A stretch of DNA of 64,000 nt from Prostheceraeus crozeri (lineage: Eukaryota > Platyhelminthes > Polycladida > Euryleptidae), in assembly GCA_907163375.1 (NCBI GenBank), contig CAJQUW010001859.1, positions 186,001-250,000 on the forward strand, written 5' to 3'. The notes beneath the pieces are model-generated. The model saw nothing but the letters and a program-made list of their open reading frames with translations. It searched no databases and was not told where the DNA came from. The position numbers and the translations under genes were made by a program. Shown here piece by piece: positions 33,351 through 42,937 of this stretch. How positions within the stretch are numbered: position 1 is the first letter of the stretch; every line of letters starts with the position of its first letter.

Positions 33351-33420
33351 TCAACAGGCCAATAGGCTAAAGCACTCATTCATAGTGATGGTTGCTGGTT
33401 ACAACCGTTGAATTTTGAAA
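33351..33420 (+). mobile_element. Decayed tRNA-like head, plus strand
   Basis: GGCCAATAGGCTAAAGCAC (around 33358-33376) resembles a box A and GGTTACAACCG (33397-33407) a box B with CG changed to AC. Spacing fits a tRNA-derived SINE. No poly-A tail or target duplication is evident. Confidence 0.3.
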
Positions 33421-33654
33421 TATCCAAGCATTTTTCATTTTGAAACGAGTCTTGTATATTTTCTTTTCTCTGGCGAAGTAGCGATAGTTGAAACTTGTTC
33501 AGTCCCCTACATGACAAACAGCTTAACTCATTAATTTAAGTCCCTTCTGAATTTTTCTTAATTTCGGTATGTTAACTATTTTTCATTTTTTCTCATGCCG
33601 TTTATTTTACTTTTCATCGGCCTTTTATTGCAATAGAACCTGTAGAAGTAGAGT

Positions 33655-33740
33655 GTAGAGGTATTTGATGCACTCCGCTTCTGTGGGATTGAACCATATC
33701 TACTCTTGAGATTTGCAGTTAGCAGGCTAATGAAATTTCG
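33655..33740 (-). mobile_element. tRNA-like SINE head, minus strand
   Basis: On the minus strand TTAGCCTGCTAACTGC (box A position) is followed after about 30 bases by GGTTCAATCCC, a canonical box B, whose arms pair GGT/AC(C). The acceptor stem does not form. A tRNA-derived SINE remnant is the best reading. Confidence 0.4.
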
Positions 33741-33846
33741 ACGGGTTTTCATTAAATATCACTTTAAGCACACTGTTGTCAAATTGCCTAATTTAGTGCG
33801 CCTGTAATAATTAATAAAGGCTGCTTTTTGCAAGCACAGTCTAAGC

Positions 33847-33996
33847 AGAATAATTAAATATTGAGTTGCATCTTCAGTTGAAAAATGGGAACAGACTTGC
33901 TGGCCTGCTGATGATTCCTGAGATTGGATGAAATGGCAGCTATTCAGGTTTGTTCCTTTTTTCAACTGAGGATGCAACTCAATATTCAATTATTCT
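33847..33996. repeat. Inverted repeat, 46-bp arms with 55-bp loop
   Basis: AGAATAATTAAATATTGAGT... at 33847-33893 and its complement at 33951-33996 differ at about four positions over 46 bp (shared AATATTGAGTTGCATC and CAGTTGAAAAA). It forms a long stem-loop. Could be a short MITE or a source of double-stranded RNA. Confidence 0.8.
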
Positions 33997-34194
33997 ATTT
34001 ACATATCTACTCTTAAAAATAAAGAAATATGCAGGTATATCTCGCTCCACGTGTATATTGTGCGTGTCCATATAGACATTGCGCATTAGCTTCATCATTG
34101 CCTGAGCTTTTCCGTCAGCATCTGAGATAAAATGAAGGAATGAACAAACATCATATCAACAAAACACACGAACATTTAGCCAATGAATGCAGCA

Positions 34195-34697
34195 TATATC
34201 TGATGGACGCAATGCATTTGGGCCACAATTTTTGATGGTGTAACTGAGAAATCAGGCCTATGCGCTGCGATATTTTTGAGCCAGAATGCATTTGCGCCAA
34301 AAGAATCACGCATCTCCACCACGGAAAGCCATGTTTGGGGCACTCTACTGGTCGGTTATATTTCAAGTTGAAAGTATTGGCATTGCTTATTACATGTACA
34401 TGCTCAATTATGCTACAATAGTGAGAGTTGAATGTTAATAGGATCAACACGATTTTGAATTAAAACATACCAAATTTCTCTTTTTATAAGCTGATGTCAT
34501 GTCAATCTGCCAACTTTCGGACTCCTCATCGGCCATCATCAAAATCTTCGGCTGTAATATGTTAATGAGATACCAGCGATCGTATTACTTACCAAATGGT
34601 TTTACTTTTGATTAACAGGAGAATACACTTGGCGCAAATGTATTGTTGTGTAAAGCATTGCTAAGTGGCACAAATGCAAAAGTCCATCATTGATGTA
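34195..34697. repeat. Candidate inverted-repeat element with GGCGCAAATGCATT motifs
   Basis: Two motif copies read in one direction (GCAATGCATTTGGGCCACAA near 34208; CCAGAATGCATTTGCGCCAA near 34273) and two in the other (TTGGCGCAAATGTATTG near 34630; GTGGCACAAATGCAAA near 34671), nested as outer and inner inverted pairs. GATGGA / TCCATCA mark the outer edges. No coding sequence is seen inside. Confidence 0.45.
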
Positions 34698-35500
34698 TAG
34701 AGACAATTCTTCCTTGTAAAAGAACTGTTCGATCAGCCTTGGCCAATTGGCCTAGGCAGACACTGCTATTTCAAGAAATTTGAAAGTTATGCAAGAAGGT
34801 AAGAAAGAATAATCTCTTCACGACTATTTCAAGACCTAGTGATTGAAATCATTCAAGCGATCTTCATGTTCATCACTGTATATGTGGAAAAGCTTGTAAA
34901 TTTGCATGTGGTGCCTTTTACCTCAAAATTTGAAGTATTTTTAAGAGAATCACAAAATTTCTGTGATTTCCAATTTACATTTTTACTACGTCGCTCTTTG
35001 ATAGACAATTTTTAGGTTAAGTTAGTTAATCGGTAATACATAAGTACTCCGCGTTCTGCTTTCAGGAATTACTGTGCTATATTGACAATTCCTATAAATG
35101 GGAGAACGTTTATCAGACAATTCGCATTTCGCTTTCAGAGGTTCCGCTTCTGCAGATGCCGTTGCAAAGTTATTTCGATTCTTTCTCATCAATATATGTG
35201 GGAGTGTGGAAGGGCATATTGTTCTACTTTTTTTGCTTCGCATCGAATTTGTTTCTGTCATCTATCATTGTCGATACTGTGCATCTCAGTTAGCAAAAAT
35301 TAAGCACACCAATTATGCACGCTTAAGTGTACAAAAGAAGTGGTATGGAAGCTGTTCGAAATTTTATGTAATGAGCTAAATTGATTTTTTCAGCTATACA
35401 AGACAACGCACGTAACGAGTTTCTGAACTTGCAGCATCGCTAAACAAGTTTTGAACATTTTTAGCTGTCAAATGAGAATTAGAATTCCTTGTACTCATCG
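34698..35500. other. Unassigned interval with one coding-like stretch
   Basis: On the plus strand around 35060-35300 one frame reads RTFIRQFAFRFQRFRFCRC and then CKVISILSHQYMWECGRAY, rich in aromatic, Arg and Cys residues. A related short stretch (FTFLSHQY) is at 51.87 kb. I do not recognise the domain. Confidence 0.3.
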
Positions 35501-35650
35501 ATGCGTATTCAGAAAATATCTACATGTCTGACAATTCAAACTGCAGAACAATGGGACGCTGATGATGTGGAATTCGATGGAGTTTCATTTGACATGCGAT
35601 TGAAGAAGGCTGTTGAATCTTTGTTGGCGCATATTCCTATACACATCTAG
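35501..35650 (+). CDS. 49-codon small ORF, function unknown
   Basis: ATG at 35501 opens an acidic frame with TAEQWDADDVEFDGVSFDM and LKKAVESLLAHIPIHI, ending in TAG at 35648-35650. Composition and third-position pattern look more coding-like than the surroundings. It may be a last exon or a relic of an element ORF. The hAT-type element starts 29 bp further on. No family recognised. Confidence 0.25.
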   Translation: MRIQKISTCLTIQTAEQWDADDVEFDGVSFDMRLKKAVESLLAHIPIHI

Positions 35651-36088
35651 CAGAAGTTTCCAATTAATCATTCTAGATCAGGGGTTCCCAACCTTTTCAT
35701 GTTGCGTACCCCAAAGTAGAAAATCATAGGATTTTTCATCATTGGGCGTACCAAGGTTCTGTCACCTCGTGCGTCGTGTCGTGCGGTTATGCGCTCTTGC
35801 CTGTCTGCCGTCTGGATTGATAATTTCCGTCGTCTTGGTGTTTCTCGGTGTCCTTTTTGGTTGAGTGTCGGTTCATTGAGTTCGTCTCGATCTGGTCCGT
35901 CTTTTGCTGTCTTTGGTTTTGGTCAATTCCTCGTTTTTCGGTGGGATATTTGTGTTTTCGCGATTGCCTGTGGATTTGGTGAATTTGACTCACTCGTCGC
36001 TTCGCTGTGGCTGGTACACATTCGGATTTACTAAGTGTCAATTCATCCTATTGTTATCCGACGTCATCGCTTATGTAGCTGATCTGCA

Positions 36089-38296
36089 GTGCATTTCATT
36101 GTGTCCGAAATTGATAATTTTCAACTTCGGTATCCAGAGGCAGGGATCATGGTCACCGTCGACTTCAACGATTTGAATACTGAGTTTCTTCGAGAGCAGT
36201 TGTGCCTGGTTAATAAAGTATGCGATTCCACTCGAAATAATAAAATTATCGACCATATTTGGATTGATGAAGACTTATGCTCGTCCTACACAACTTCCGC
36301 GATAATCGGACCCCCATTGAAGAACTCCGACCATAACAGTATTTTACTAATACCAAGATCTCACCGATTGACCACAGAATCTTCTCGTCAAGCAATAGTT
36401 TGGGACTATCGCAGGTCTAACATTGCTGAATATCTGAGTCGTCTATCTGCTACTGATTTCAGCATCATTAATTGTGAGCAATCAGTTGATGATATGGTTC
36501 AATCATTTTACCAACTGTTGTCGACATGTGTCTCCGCGGTACCGCGTGAAATTATCTACTTTACATCTAAAGATAAGCCGTGGATAACTCCGGTTTTGAA
36601 ATCGTTAATAAATCGAAGATGGGCGGCTTTCCGTTCGAGAAATTGGCAAGAATACCATCACTATAAGCAGAAAGTGAAACAAGAAATTGCAAGTGCTAAA
36701 CAAATATGGGTTGCAAAGAATTCAAAACCAAAAGATGTATGGAACGTGGTAAATGTCATCAGGGGCTCGAAAATAAAAGATCCGTGGAGTGTTCTCGTGG
36801 AGAATTCAGGTAACCTGGAGAATCTGCTTCACCAAATGACTGATGAATTCCTTAAAAATTTCAATGATGGTACTGATGAGAATTTATTACCTCTGATGGA
36901 TGAATCCTGGGACTTTTCCATAGACGAGCAGAGTGTCTATCATCACCTCAGTCATTTGAGCCTCAGAAAGTCACAAGGTTCTGATCTCATTCCTCCGAAA
37001 TTGCTGAGCGTTGGGGCCCACTTTCTGTGCAGACCTCTCACAGAAATCTTCAACAGGTCAATTTTAACGAAGACATTTCCTCGCCTCTTTAAAATGGCTT
37101 TTGTTTGCCCTATTCCTAAGTGTACTTCTCCTGAAATAAGTGACTTTCGACCTATCTCTCTCTTGCCCTCAATCTCAAAGATATTCGAAAGAATAGTTTT
37201 AGGCCGAATGAAATTCGACATTGTTTCATGCTACGGACCTCGTCAACATGCGTATAGACCGTATGGGTCTACAACTACCGCCCTCGTTGAGTTGTGTGAT
37301 ATTATAACACGCTTCCTCGATCAGAAATCAACGGCATCCGTTAACGTGTACTGTCTCGACTTGGCCAGGGCTTTTGATAAGCTTCAACATCGGCGTTTAA
37401 TAAATTATTTGAATTCTTGTGGCTTGCAACATGGATTTTTGACATGGCTTCTGTCATATTTGAGTGGTCGTGAAATGTGCGTTAAAATTTTGAATAGTTA
37501 TGATCCAACAGCATCAGTGTGCTCTGGAGTTCCCCAAGGTTCAGTTTTGGGTCCAACACTATTTGCAGCTTTTATGGGATGCATCAATCTTCCTTTTGGA
37601 AACATTGAATGTGTGTTATATGCAGATGATGTGACAGTTGTTGAATTTGTACAACATGATGGTTCTTCTTCAGTCGATCTTGGTATTTGTGAGTCCATAT
37701 TTCAAGATAAAGGGTTGTCCTTGAACAGGTCAAAGTGCAAGCAATTGACTATACAGCGTTCCACTGGTGCTACCATTGCACATGAGAATGGTTTTGTAAA
37801 AGAAGAATCCCTTAAACTTCTCGGCATAACTTTAAATAATCGTCTGGAATGGAATGTCCAAATTTCACAACTCTTAACAGCTGCATCTCGCAGACTTTAT
37901 GTGATTAAATGTCTGAAGTCCTTCTTGCCGTCTCATACTCTGATAAATGTATATCATTCTCTGATAACTCAGTATTTTCTATATGCATCCCCCGTGTACG
38001 GTTGTCTTCCCTCAACCCTTTGTGATCGATTGGAAAAGTTTCAGAGAAGAGCCCATAGACTTATCTGTAACTCTACTTGTTCCTGTGACAAATTTCCCCC
38101 GATAGCCGAGAAACTTGAATTTTCTGCTTTGCGTCTCTTGCAGACATCAGAGATAAACATTTCGCATCCTCTACATGACTTGGTTCCTGAGAGATTAAGT
38201 GTTACTAAGAAATTAAGAGTGCCATGCTCCAGCACGACACGTCGATTGAATTCATTCTTTCCGTGGGTTTCATGCCTACAGAATGGTTTATGTTAG
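36089..38296 (+). CDS. LINE ORF2: endonuclease C-terminal half plus complete RT
   Basis: An open frame of 735 codons without interruption. It enters in the AP endonuclease (HFIVSEIDNF; VTVDFNDLNT at the GDFN site, with the Gly replaced by Val; GPPLKNSDHNSI for the SDH site), then RT: SKDKPWITPVLKSLINRRW, RKSQGSDLIPPKLL, DFRPISLLPSISKIFERIV, RQHAYRPYGSTTTAL, the catalytic CLDLARAFDKLQH, SGVPQGSVLGPTLF, CVLYADDVTVVE (YADD at 37619-37630, residues 511-514), LKLLGITLNNRLEW and a C-terminal part with LVPERL. RT motifs are all consensus-like, which suggests a young copy. There is no ATG at the left edge; the frame runs in from an upstream stop at 36080, and the N-terminal half of the endonuclease is frameshifted away. 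Confidence 0.92.
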   Translation: MHFIVSEIDNFQLRYPEAGIMVTVDFNDLNTEFLREQLCLVNKVCDSTRNNKIIDHIWIDEDLCSSYTTSAIIGPPLKNSDHNSILLIPRSHRLTTESSRQAIVWDYRRSNIAEYLSRLSATDFSIINCEQSVDDMVQSFYQLLSTCVSAVPREIIYFTSKDKPWITPVLKSLINRRWAAFRSRNWQEYHHYKQKVKQEIASAKQIWVAKNSKPKDVWNVVNVIRGSKIKDPWSVLVENSGNLENLLHQMTDEFLKNFNDGTDENLLPLMDESWDFSIDEQSVYHHLSHLSLRKSQGSDLIPPKLLSVGAHFLCRPLTEIFNRSILTKTFPRLFKMAFVCPIPKCTSPEISDFRPISLLPSISKIFERIVLGRMKFDIVSCYGPRQHAYRPYGSTTTALVELCDIITRFLDQKSTASVNVYCLDLARAFDKLQHRRLINYLNSCGLQHGFLTWLLSYLSGREMCVKILNSYDPTASVCSGVPQGSVLGPTLFAAFMGCINLPFGNIECVLYADDVTVVEFVQHDGSSSVDLGICESIFQDKGLSLNRSKCKQLTIQRSTGATIAHENGFVKEESLKLLGITLNNRLEWNVQISQLLTAASRRLYVIKCLKSFLPSHTLINVYHSLITQYFLYASPVYGCLPSTLCDRLEKFQRRAHRLICNSTCSCDKFPPIAEKLEFSALRLLQTSEINISHPLHDLVPERLSVTKKLRVPCSSTTRRLNSFFPWVSCLQNGLC

Positions 38297-38446
38297 TGTA
38301 CTTATTTTTTTGTTCCTTTATGTTTGACCTATTGATTTCACTGTATTCGTGTCACTTCTTTATTTATATTTCTTAACCGTATGTCTTGATTTGAAATCTG
38401 TAACATTGAATGTGTAACTTTGTGATTATCAGTTTGTGAATAAACG

Positions 38447-38486
<40 letters not shown>
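38447..38486 (+). repeat. (TAC)n microsatellite, LINE tail
   Basis: About 13 copies of TAC follow AATAAACGC at the end of the LINE 3' region. Simple-repeat tails are usual for CR1/L2-type LINEs. Confidence 0.9.
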
Positions 38487-39149
38487 CCTCACTTAACATA
38501 CAAAAAATAGCAAGAATTCAATCATACTAAAATTCGATTGCGCGTAGAAATATACGAAGTTCGTAATTGAATAACACAAAAATTTAACTAGGCGTAACTG
38601 ATGCGCGCTTGTGTAGCCACAAGCGCAGCGAAAGCCATGTTACAGCATCAAACAAGCTCTTTGTTTGCTTTTAATCATTACTCTGGTGGAGAATCCGGAT
38701 TCATATAAGTATGTGGCTGGGGTCGAGTTGGTGGTCGCTAATTAGCAACGGTTCCTTCAAGGCCAGATGATGACAATCCAATGCGGAATGCGTACAAAGT
38801 TTAACAGTTCAACTGACCAATGATCAGGAAAGTAATGAGAGTAAAATTGAATTATAATAAATCTCCCATATTCTGCGTACCCCTCAAAATTCCTTCGCGT
38901 ATCCCAGGTTGGCAACCCCTATTCTAGATGTTAGTTCCATTGCGGTCCACAACTTCAGTCCTCTCGAAGGATGGAAGCTTTAAATCAACTTTAATCCGAC
39001 TTTTCGCTTTTGCTTAAGTTAGTAGAACTCGTAGAGATCTGATTGTTGAATATCTATGTTACCTAGAGCGGACATGAAATATCTTTAACATTGTAGAGGA
39101 TAGCCGTTAACAGGAGTTGGCGATTTGTTAAATTCGTCACTTAATAAAA

Positions 39150-39578
39150 AAATACGAATTACCCGCGAAGTTGATTAGCACCCCAAACAAATCACTTTAT
39201 TGTAGTTTAAAAAATAAAAACAAAAAACTAAAACATGAAGATTGTGACATTTGCACTCGGTTGCCTGCCAAAAACAAATGTACAGACCGTTTCCTAATTT
39301 ATAAATTCACTTGCAAAATTTGCAATCAAATTTATGTTGGCCAAACCTGCAGACCTTTCAAATTCCGCTTCATGGAACATAAACGTGCGATCCAGAAGCA
39401 GGACAGGTCTAGTGCTTTAGGTGAACATTCGCAGCATGGCCTGATATCTATTGATGACTATGACTTAGACATCCTGGAAAAGTGCAGTGACGCGCTAGAC
39501 ACGAGACTGTCAGAAGCGAGACACATAAAGATGATTTGTCCCTCACTGAATCGCAAGCATGAACTGACCGTATTTTAA
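39150..39578 (+). CDS. PLE GIY-YIG endonuclease domain, open but partial
   Basis: The open frame reads ELPAKLISTPNKSLYCSL, the zinc-finger-like CDICTRLPAKNKC, then FLIYKFTCKICNQIYVGQT (the GIY-YIG core, with IYKFTC and IYVGQT), RPFKFRFMEHKRAIQ and SSALGEHSQH, ending at a TAA after ELTVF. The R..RF.EH pattern and the GEH motif supply the usual Arg and His of the nuclease. In intact elements the domain nicks the target for RT priming. Here the RT is absent, so it is a 5'-truncated copy. No stop or shift is seen within the part that remains. Confidence 0.8.
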   Translation, partial: KYELPAKLISTPNKSLYCSLKNKNKKLKHEDCDICTRLPAKNKCTDRFLIYKFTCKICNQIYVGQTCRPFKFRFMEHKRAIQKQDRSSALGEHSQHGLISIDDYDLDILEKCSDALDTRLSEARHIKMICPSLNRKHELTVF

Positions 39579-39644
39579 ATCCAACTCACCACCATCACCT
39601 ATTTTTAAGACGAGGTTGACTGTCAGTTTGTCCTCTTCACGATC

Positions 39645-39684
39645 GTCCCTAGACAAAGCGAGAATTCGCGAAACGCGTCGGGAC
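39645..39684 (+). ncRNA. Hammerhead-ribozyme-like motif in PLE tail, decayed
   Basis: GTCCC (39645) and GGGAC (39684) close a structure with an inner stem GCGA/TTCGC, followed by GAAAC and GCGTC, in the order of a hammerhead: CUGANGA box, stem II, GAAA, stem III. At the CUGANGA position the sequence is CTAGACAA, one insertion and one substitution away from CTGACGA, so cleavage is unlikely. Known context: many PLEs carry hammerhead motifs in their terminal repeats. Confidence 0.5.
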
Positions 39685-39700
39685 CTTGTAAATTTTCTTT

Positions 39701-40700
39701 TACTTATAATTACAATTATCACGCCGAAAAGCAAGGAGACTTTTTCATCATCAGCCTTCTGGTCTGATCAACACAATGAACAATCTTTAACATTTATTTA
39801 CAACGGAAGCAATATTGATATATAGTGCAATTACATATGATATAGATAATACTATTTATTGCATTATTATTAAGTTCATTACACATGTTGATATTACATA
39901 TATTTACAATATTTTTATATTACATGTATATTGTATAATTTAATTTTATGACATTTGTAGCAAGAAGCTCGTGCACGAATTTTTGAAGAAAATGTTAGTA
40001 ACTCTCGGACTAATCGTCATCTGTGAATATGTCATTTAATGTTGCATTGCTTGCAATTCTGTTTGTGGGCTTATTAGAAGGAAATCTTTGAATACTAAAA
40101 AATCACTTGCAGTCGACTTCGCAACAATGTAACTCATTGACGTTATGTCATCGCATGTGTAGTCTTAATTGTGAACGATTAGTCATAAAAATTCCAACGA
40201 ATAAAACAGAAAACTTTTGATGAATTGAGAAGGTATGAGAGTATTTTATAGTACGACCCTAGCGCCTAACCTAAAAGATATTTCATTCACAAAGATAATC
40301 AATTTTTGAAAATCCATGACACAGTCGACCATTAGAGATGAAATCACAAAACTGTCTTCAGAATCGTTTAGAGGCATTCTGGAACATCACTCTGCTCAGG
40401 ATCGTTTGCAATGGGACATAAAGATCAATCACGCAAAAAATGGGACCGAGAATCATACATAAATCTGTGGTCACAGCATCAAATTTTATAATTTTCTTTC
40501 ATGCCATCTACAGAGTTTGTTAGCGGTCCTCTTATTCAAACAGGTGACACGTCTGAAGTGGATCTTACTCTGCGTGAATTATTCAGGGCATACAGCATTT
40601 ACATAAGAGGTTATCTCAAAATAAAGACACAGAAGAGATTTACTAGATTCAGAGTCCAGACTAGTACCATTCTGGTTATCTATTGTACTCTCCAGACTTA
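39701..40700. other. Unassigned AT-rich interval
   Basis: Low-complexity TTA/ATA runs at 39830-39960; no element or gene recognised. Confidence 0.5.
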
Positions 40701-40990
40701 CAGAGTTGATCATAAAAAACGGACTACCTAAATTATGTCAAACTTCAAAAGATTCTCCTTGCTTTTCAATTTCATTTTACATTGACAGGCCATGCACCAT
40801 TCGGGGGCCTATGTTCTCAGCTTTTCAATGAGCTATGTGTATCGTCATTGTGCATGGTGTGACAGATGTCAAAATGTGAACCTTCATTCAACCTTTATTT
40901 TATTAGTCTAACGAATGTGTACCTGTAATTGACTAAACTTCATTAAAGTCAGACAAAATTTAGGTAGTCCACTTTTTATGATCATCACTG
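40701..40990 (+). mobile_element. Tc1/mariner-type MITE (290 bp)
   Basis: Ends CAGAGTTGATCATAAAAAAC and, on the other strand, CAGTGATGATCATAAAAAG, continuing with GGACTACCTAAATT on both, so terminal inverted repeats are about 45 bp with few mismatches. TA flanks both ends (40699-40700 and 40991-40992). The interior is non-coding. The TA target and small size fit a mariner-derived MITE. Confidence 0.85.
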
Positions 40991-40992
40991 TA

Positions 40993-42210
40993 GATCTCAA
41001 TGGACTAGAATGGAAGCCTATTCGACAGCTTGTTGATGGTCAATTCTGCTGTTCGTTTAGACACCGATCTAGGTCAATGCTGCTAGGTAAAACGAATTAG
41101 TGAAACACACAATATCATCATTTTACATGTGTGTGATCAACCCATTACTTGCCAACTTAAAATATTTCAGAATTCTTCTTTGCTAGTTCATTTATTATTA
41201 AAAGAAATTTGTGCAACATACTGTACATTGCTTCTTAAAATCAATCTCAACTATGATAAGCATGGATAATAGCAAGCAGCAATGAGGGCCAAGTGAAACA
41301 AGCAGAGATGAGATGTCAGTTTTCCTTATTCATTTGTCAATTCATTGATGTTGATAATTCATTGACAAGGTTGAAGCACGTAGATGTTAAAGATATAGGT
41401 GTTTACAACCGTAGCACGCGCACCGATAGTCATTATAACAAGGGAATTATGTCAGAACCAGTGCATTGGAACGAGGCATTTTTTCAGCTCGCTCGATCAG
41501 TTATCCGCTCATTCAAACTATTTTTAACAGTGATATCATCAAACAGCATGTATTTCTAATTGTGATACGGGCCTGCTGTTCAATTGAGTCAATTACTATT
41601 ACAATGCGCTAATTAATTAATGTATTTATGATCAAAAGTTCCTTGTCACCGATGTATTGCAACTTCTCATTTGAGGAATGGTGCCTGGTAACTTAATTTA
41701 CATAACTTATAACGATAATCTTTAGAAAGGCATTTATAATTGAATGACCGAAATCTCATAAAGCAACATAATCTCCTGACATAACAGGTGGCGTTTATAC
41801 AGCTGTATATATCAAAATGGCGTAATGAGAAGAGCAAGTTGGTAGCATGCGAATGACGCAAGTAGCCATGGCAAGAAAAAGGTTTCTGATCAAATTTAAT
41901 AATCAGATTTTGAAGAGTTGTAGTGCATTTAAGTAGCTCGACTTGATATAATAATGAAAGAGCATCACAAGCTATAATTCATCTTGTGAAAGTGAACAGA
42001 TGCGGATCATTGACCGATGAGAGCAAATCTTGAATTTGTGCTATTGAGAAATGATTCTTAAATGTTTAAAAGCAAATAATTACATGATGCTAATTTTGTT
42101 ATTCTATATTTCTTTGTTAGTTATTGTATTGCAATTTTTATCATTGGCCTACTTCCAGCATTTTACAGACAGCTCCATTTCAATTGAACAAGATATTAAA
42201 TGTTTAGAAA
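40993..42210. other. Unassigned interval
   Basis: No family recognised. A frame at 41293-41559 has no known relatives to my eye. Confidence 0.45.
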
Positions 42211-42218
42211 CATCACAA

Positions 42219-42929
42219 CACAGAATTCAATTGCTTAATCCTGCCACTTTGCAAGAAGTGCAAGCTGATTCAAAACGATGGAACATGCAGGAAATTACTA
42301 AGTGGGCAAAAAGAATTTCTCAATACCTTGAAGAGATAGAAAAAATAGTCGTGCGTCGCTTGCGGATTGCTGTGAATTCCTTCAAAATGCTCCGATCGCC
42401 ACGATTCCTTTAGATTCCAAGAATTCAGATCATTGCGCTAAAGTTTTCTCGATAATGTTGGTCCTTACGATCATTATTAAGAAATGTAGCAGGCGCACGA
42501 AAAAACGTGGACAAACTTCTCTGTTGAACTTGACATCGTCTGCGCCTCTCCTGTGTGATCTGGTTGATAACGGTCACTGTAACTTCGCACAATTTTTGCC
42601 GTGTGCAATGTTGAACTGGTTCCTTATTGTTCGATTGCTATGGTATTATGTCAGTAGATTGTGCCATTTCATTAACGTCAGGTCTCAGTCACAGTGAACG
42701 CAAAGCAAAGGAAAGCAAACACGAGCGTCCCGGGCAAACGTATATCTGCTCTTGTTTTCTTTGCTCGCTGTGTGGAAGTCTACAACTGCTGCAATGGTGA
42801 CTCAAAATTTGCTGAAAAACGCTGTGCCCGGGGACACTTAGAAGAGCTCGCAATGTGGCTGAGGCCCTAAATGTTCCAATGCCTTCTTTCCAGTCAAACA
42901 GAAGAAGATGCGGCCTTTCTAATTCTGTA
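42219..42929 (+). mobile_element. CACAGAATTAGA transposon family, copy 2
   Basis: Begins CACAGAATTCAATTGCTTAA and ends CTTTCTAATTCTGTA, with the same interior as copy 1 (GAAGTGCAAGCTGATTC, CTCCGATCGCCACGATTCC, TGTGATCTGGTTGATAACGG). The flanks CATCACAA (42211-42218) and CCTCAGAA (42930-42937) match at 6 of 8 positions, a decayed target duplication. A 191-bp insert at 42679-42869 explains its greater length. An open frame at 42051-42413 runs across its left end and is not a gene. Confidence 0.8.
42679..42869 (+). mobile_element. Small hAT-like MITE nested in copy 2
   Basis: The family interior CATTAACG...ATGTTCC is interrupted by sequence beginning CAGGTCTCAGTCACAGTG and ending with the complement of TAGGGCCTCAGCCACATTG, so terminal inverted repeats of about 18 bp with three or four differences. 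Ends of the form (C/T)AGGG fit hAT. An 8-bp duplication is not visible; a small deletion at the junction may have removed it. Confidence 0.7.
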
Positions 42930-42937
42930 CCTCAGAA

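Larger units (their letters stand above)
35766..38486 (+). mobile_element. LINE (CR1/L2-like) inserted in the hAT element
   Basis: The element reads plus, from a decayed endonuclease start (GGIFVF and CQFILLLSDVIAYVADL in other frames at about 35930-36085) through a long open ORF2 to a 3' tail made of a TAC microsatellite at 38447-38486. Because hAT ends and their TTCTAGAT duplication lie outside, the LINE arrived after the hAT. The 5' boundary is uncertain. Confidence 0.8.
35679..38921. mobile_element. hAT-type element, now carrying a LINE
   Basis: The left end CAGGGGTTCCCAACCTTTTC and right end GGTTGGCAACCCCTA are inverted repeats, with subterminal GCGTACCCC / GGGGTACGC (GCGTACCCCTC) on both sides. 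An exact 8-bp duplication TTCTAGAT flanks the whole (35671-35678 and 38922-38929). The terminal pattern CAGGG and 8-bp duplication fit hAT. Only about 0.5 kb belongs to the hAT itself (35679 to about 35765, and about 38487-38921); the rest is a LINE. It encodes no transposase. Confidence 0.85.
39120..39700 (+). mobile_element. PLE 3' fragment with GIY-YIG domain
   Basis: The fragment starts near 39145 in the linker of a Penelope-like protein, holds an open GIY-YIG region and continues into a 3' region with a ribozyme-like motif (39645-39684). The RT part is missing. It is a separate element from those at 1, 14 and 29 kb, as its GIY-YIG sequence differs clearly. Confidence 0.75.

Noticed and set aside
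42051..42413. 120-codon frame with hydrophobic start
   Set aside because: Its C-terminal two thirds are the non-coding transposon family copy 2, whose other copies are not open in this frame throughout.
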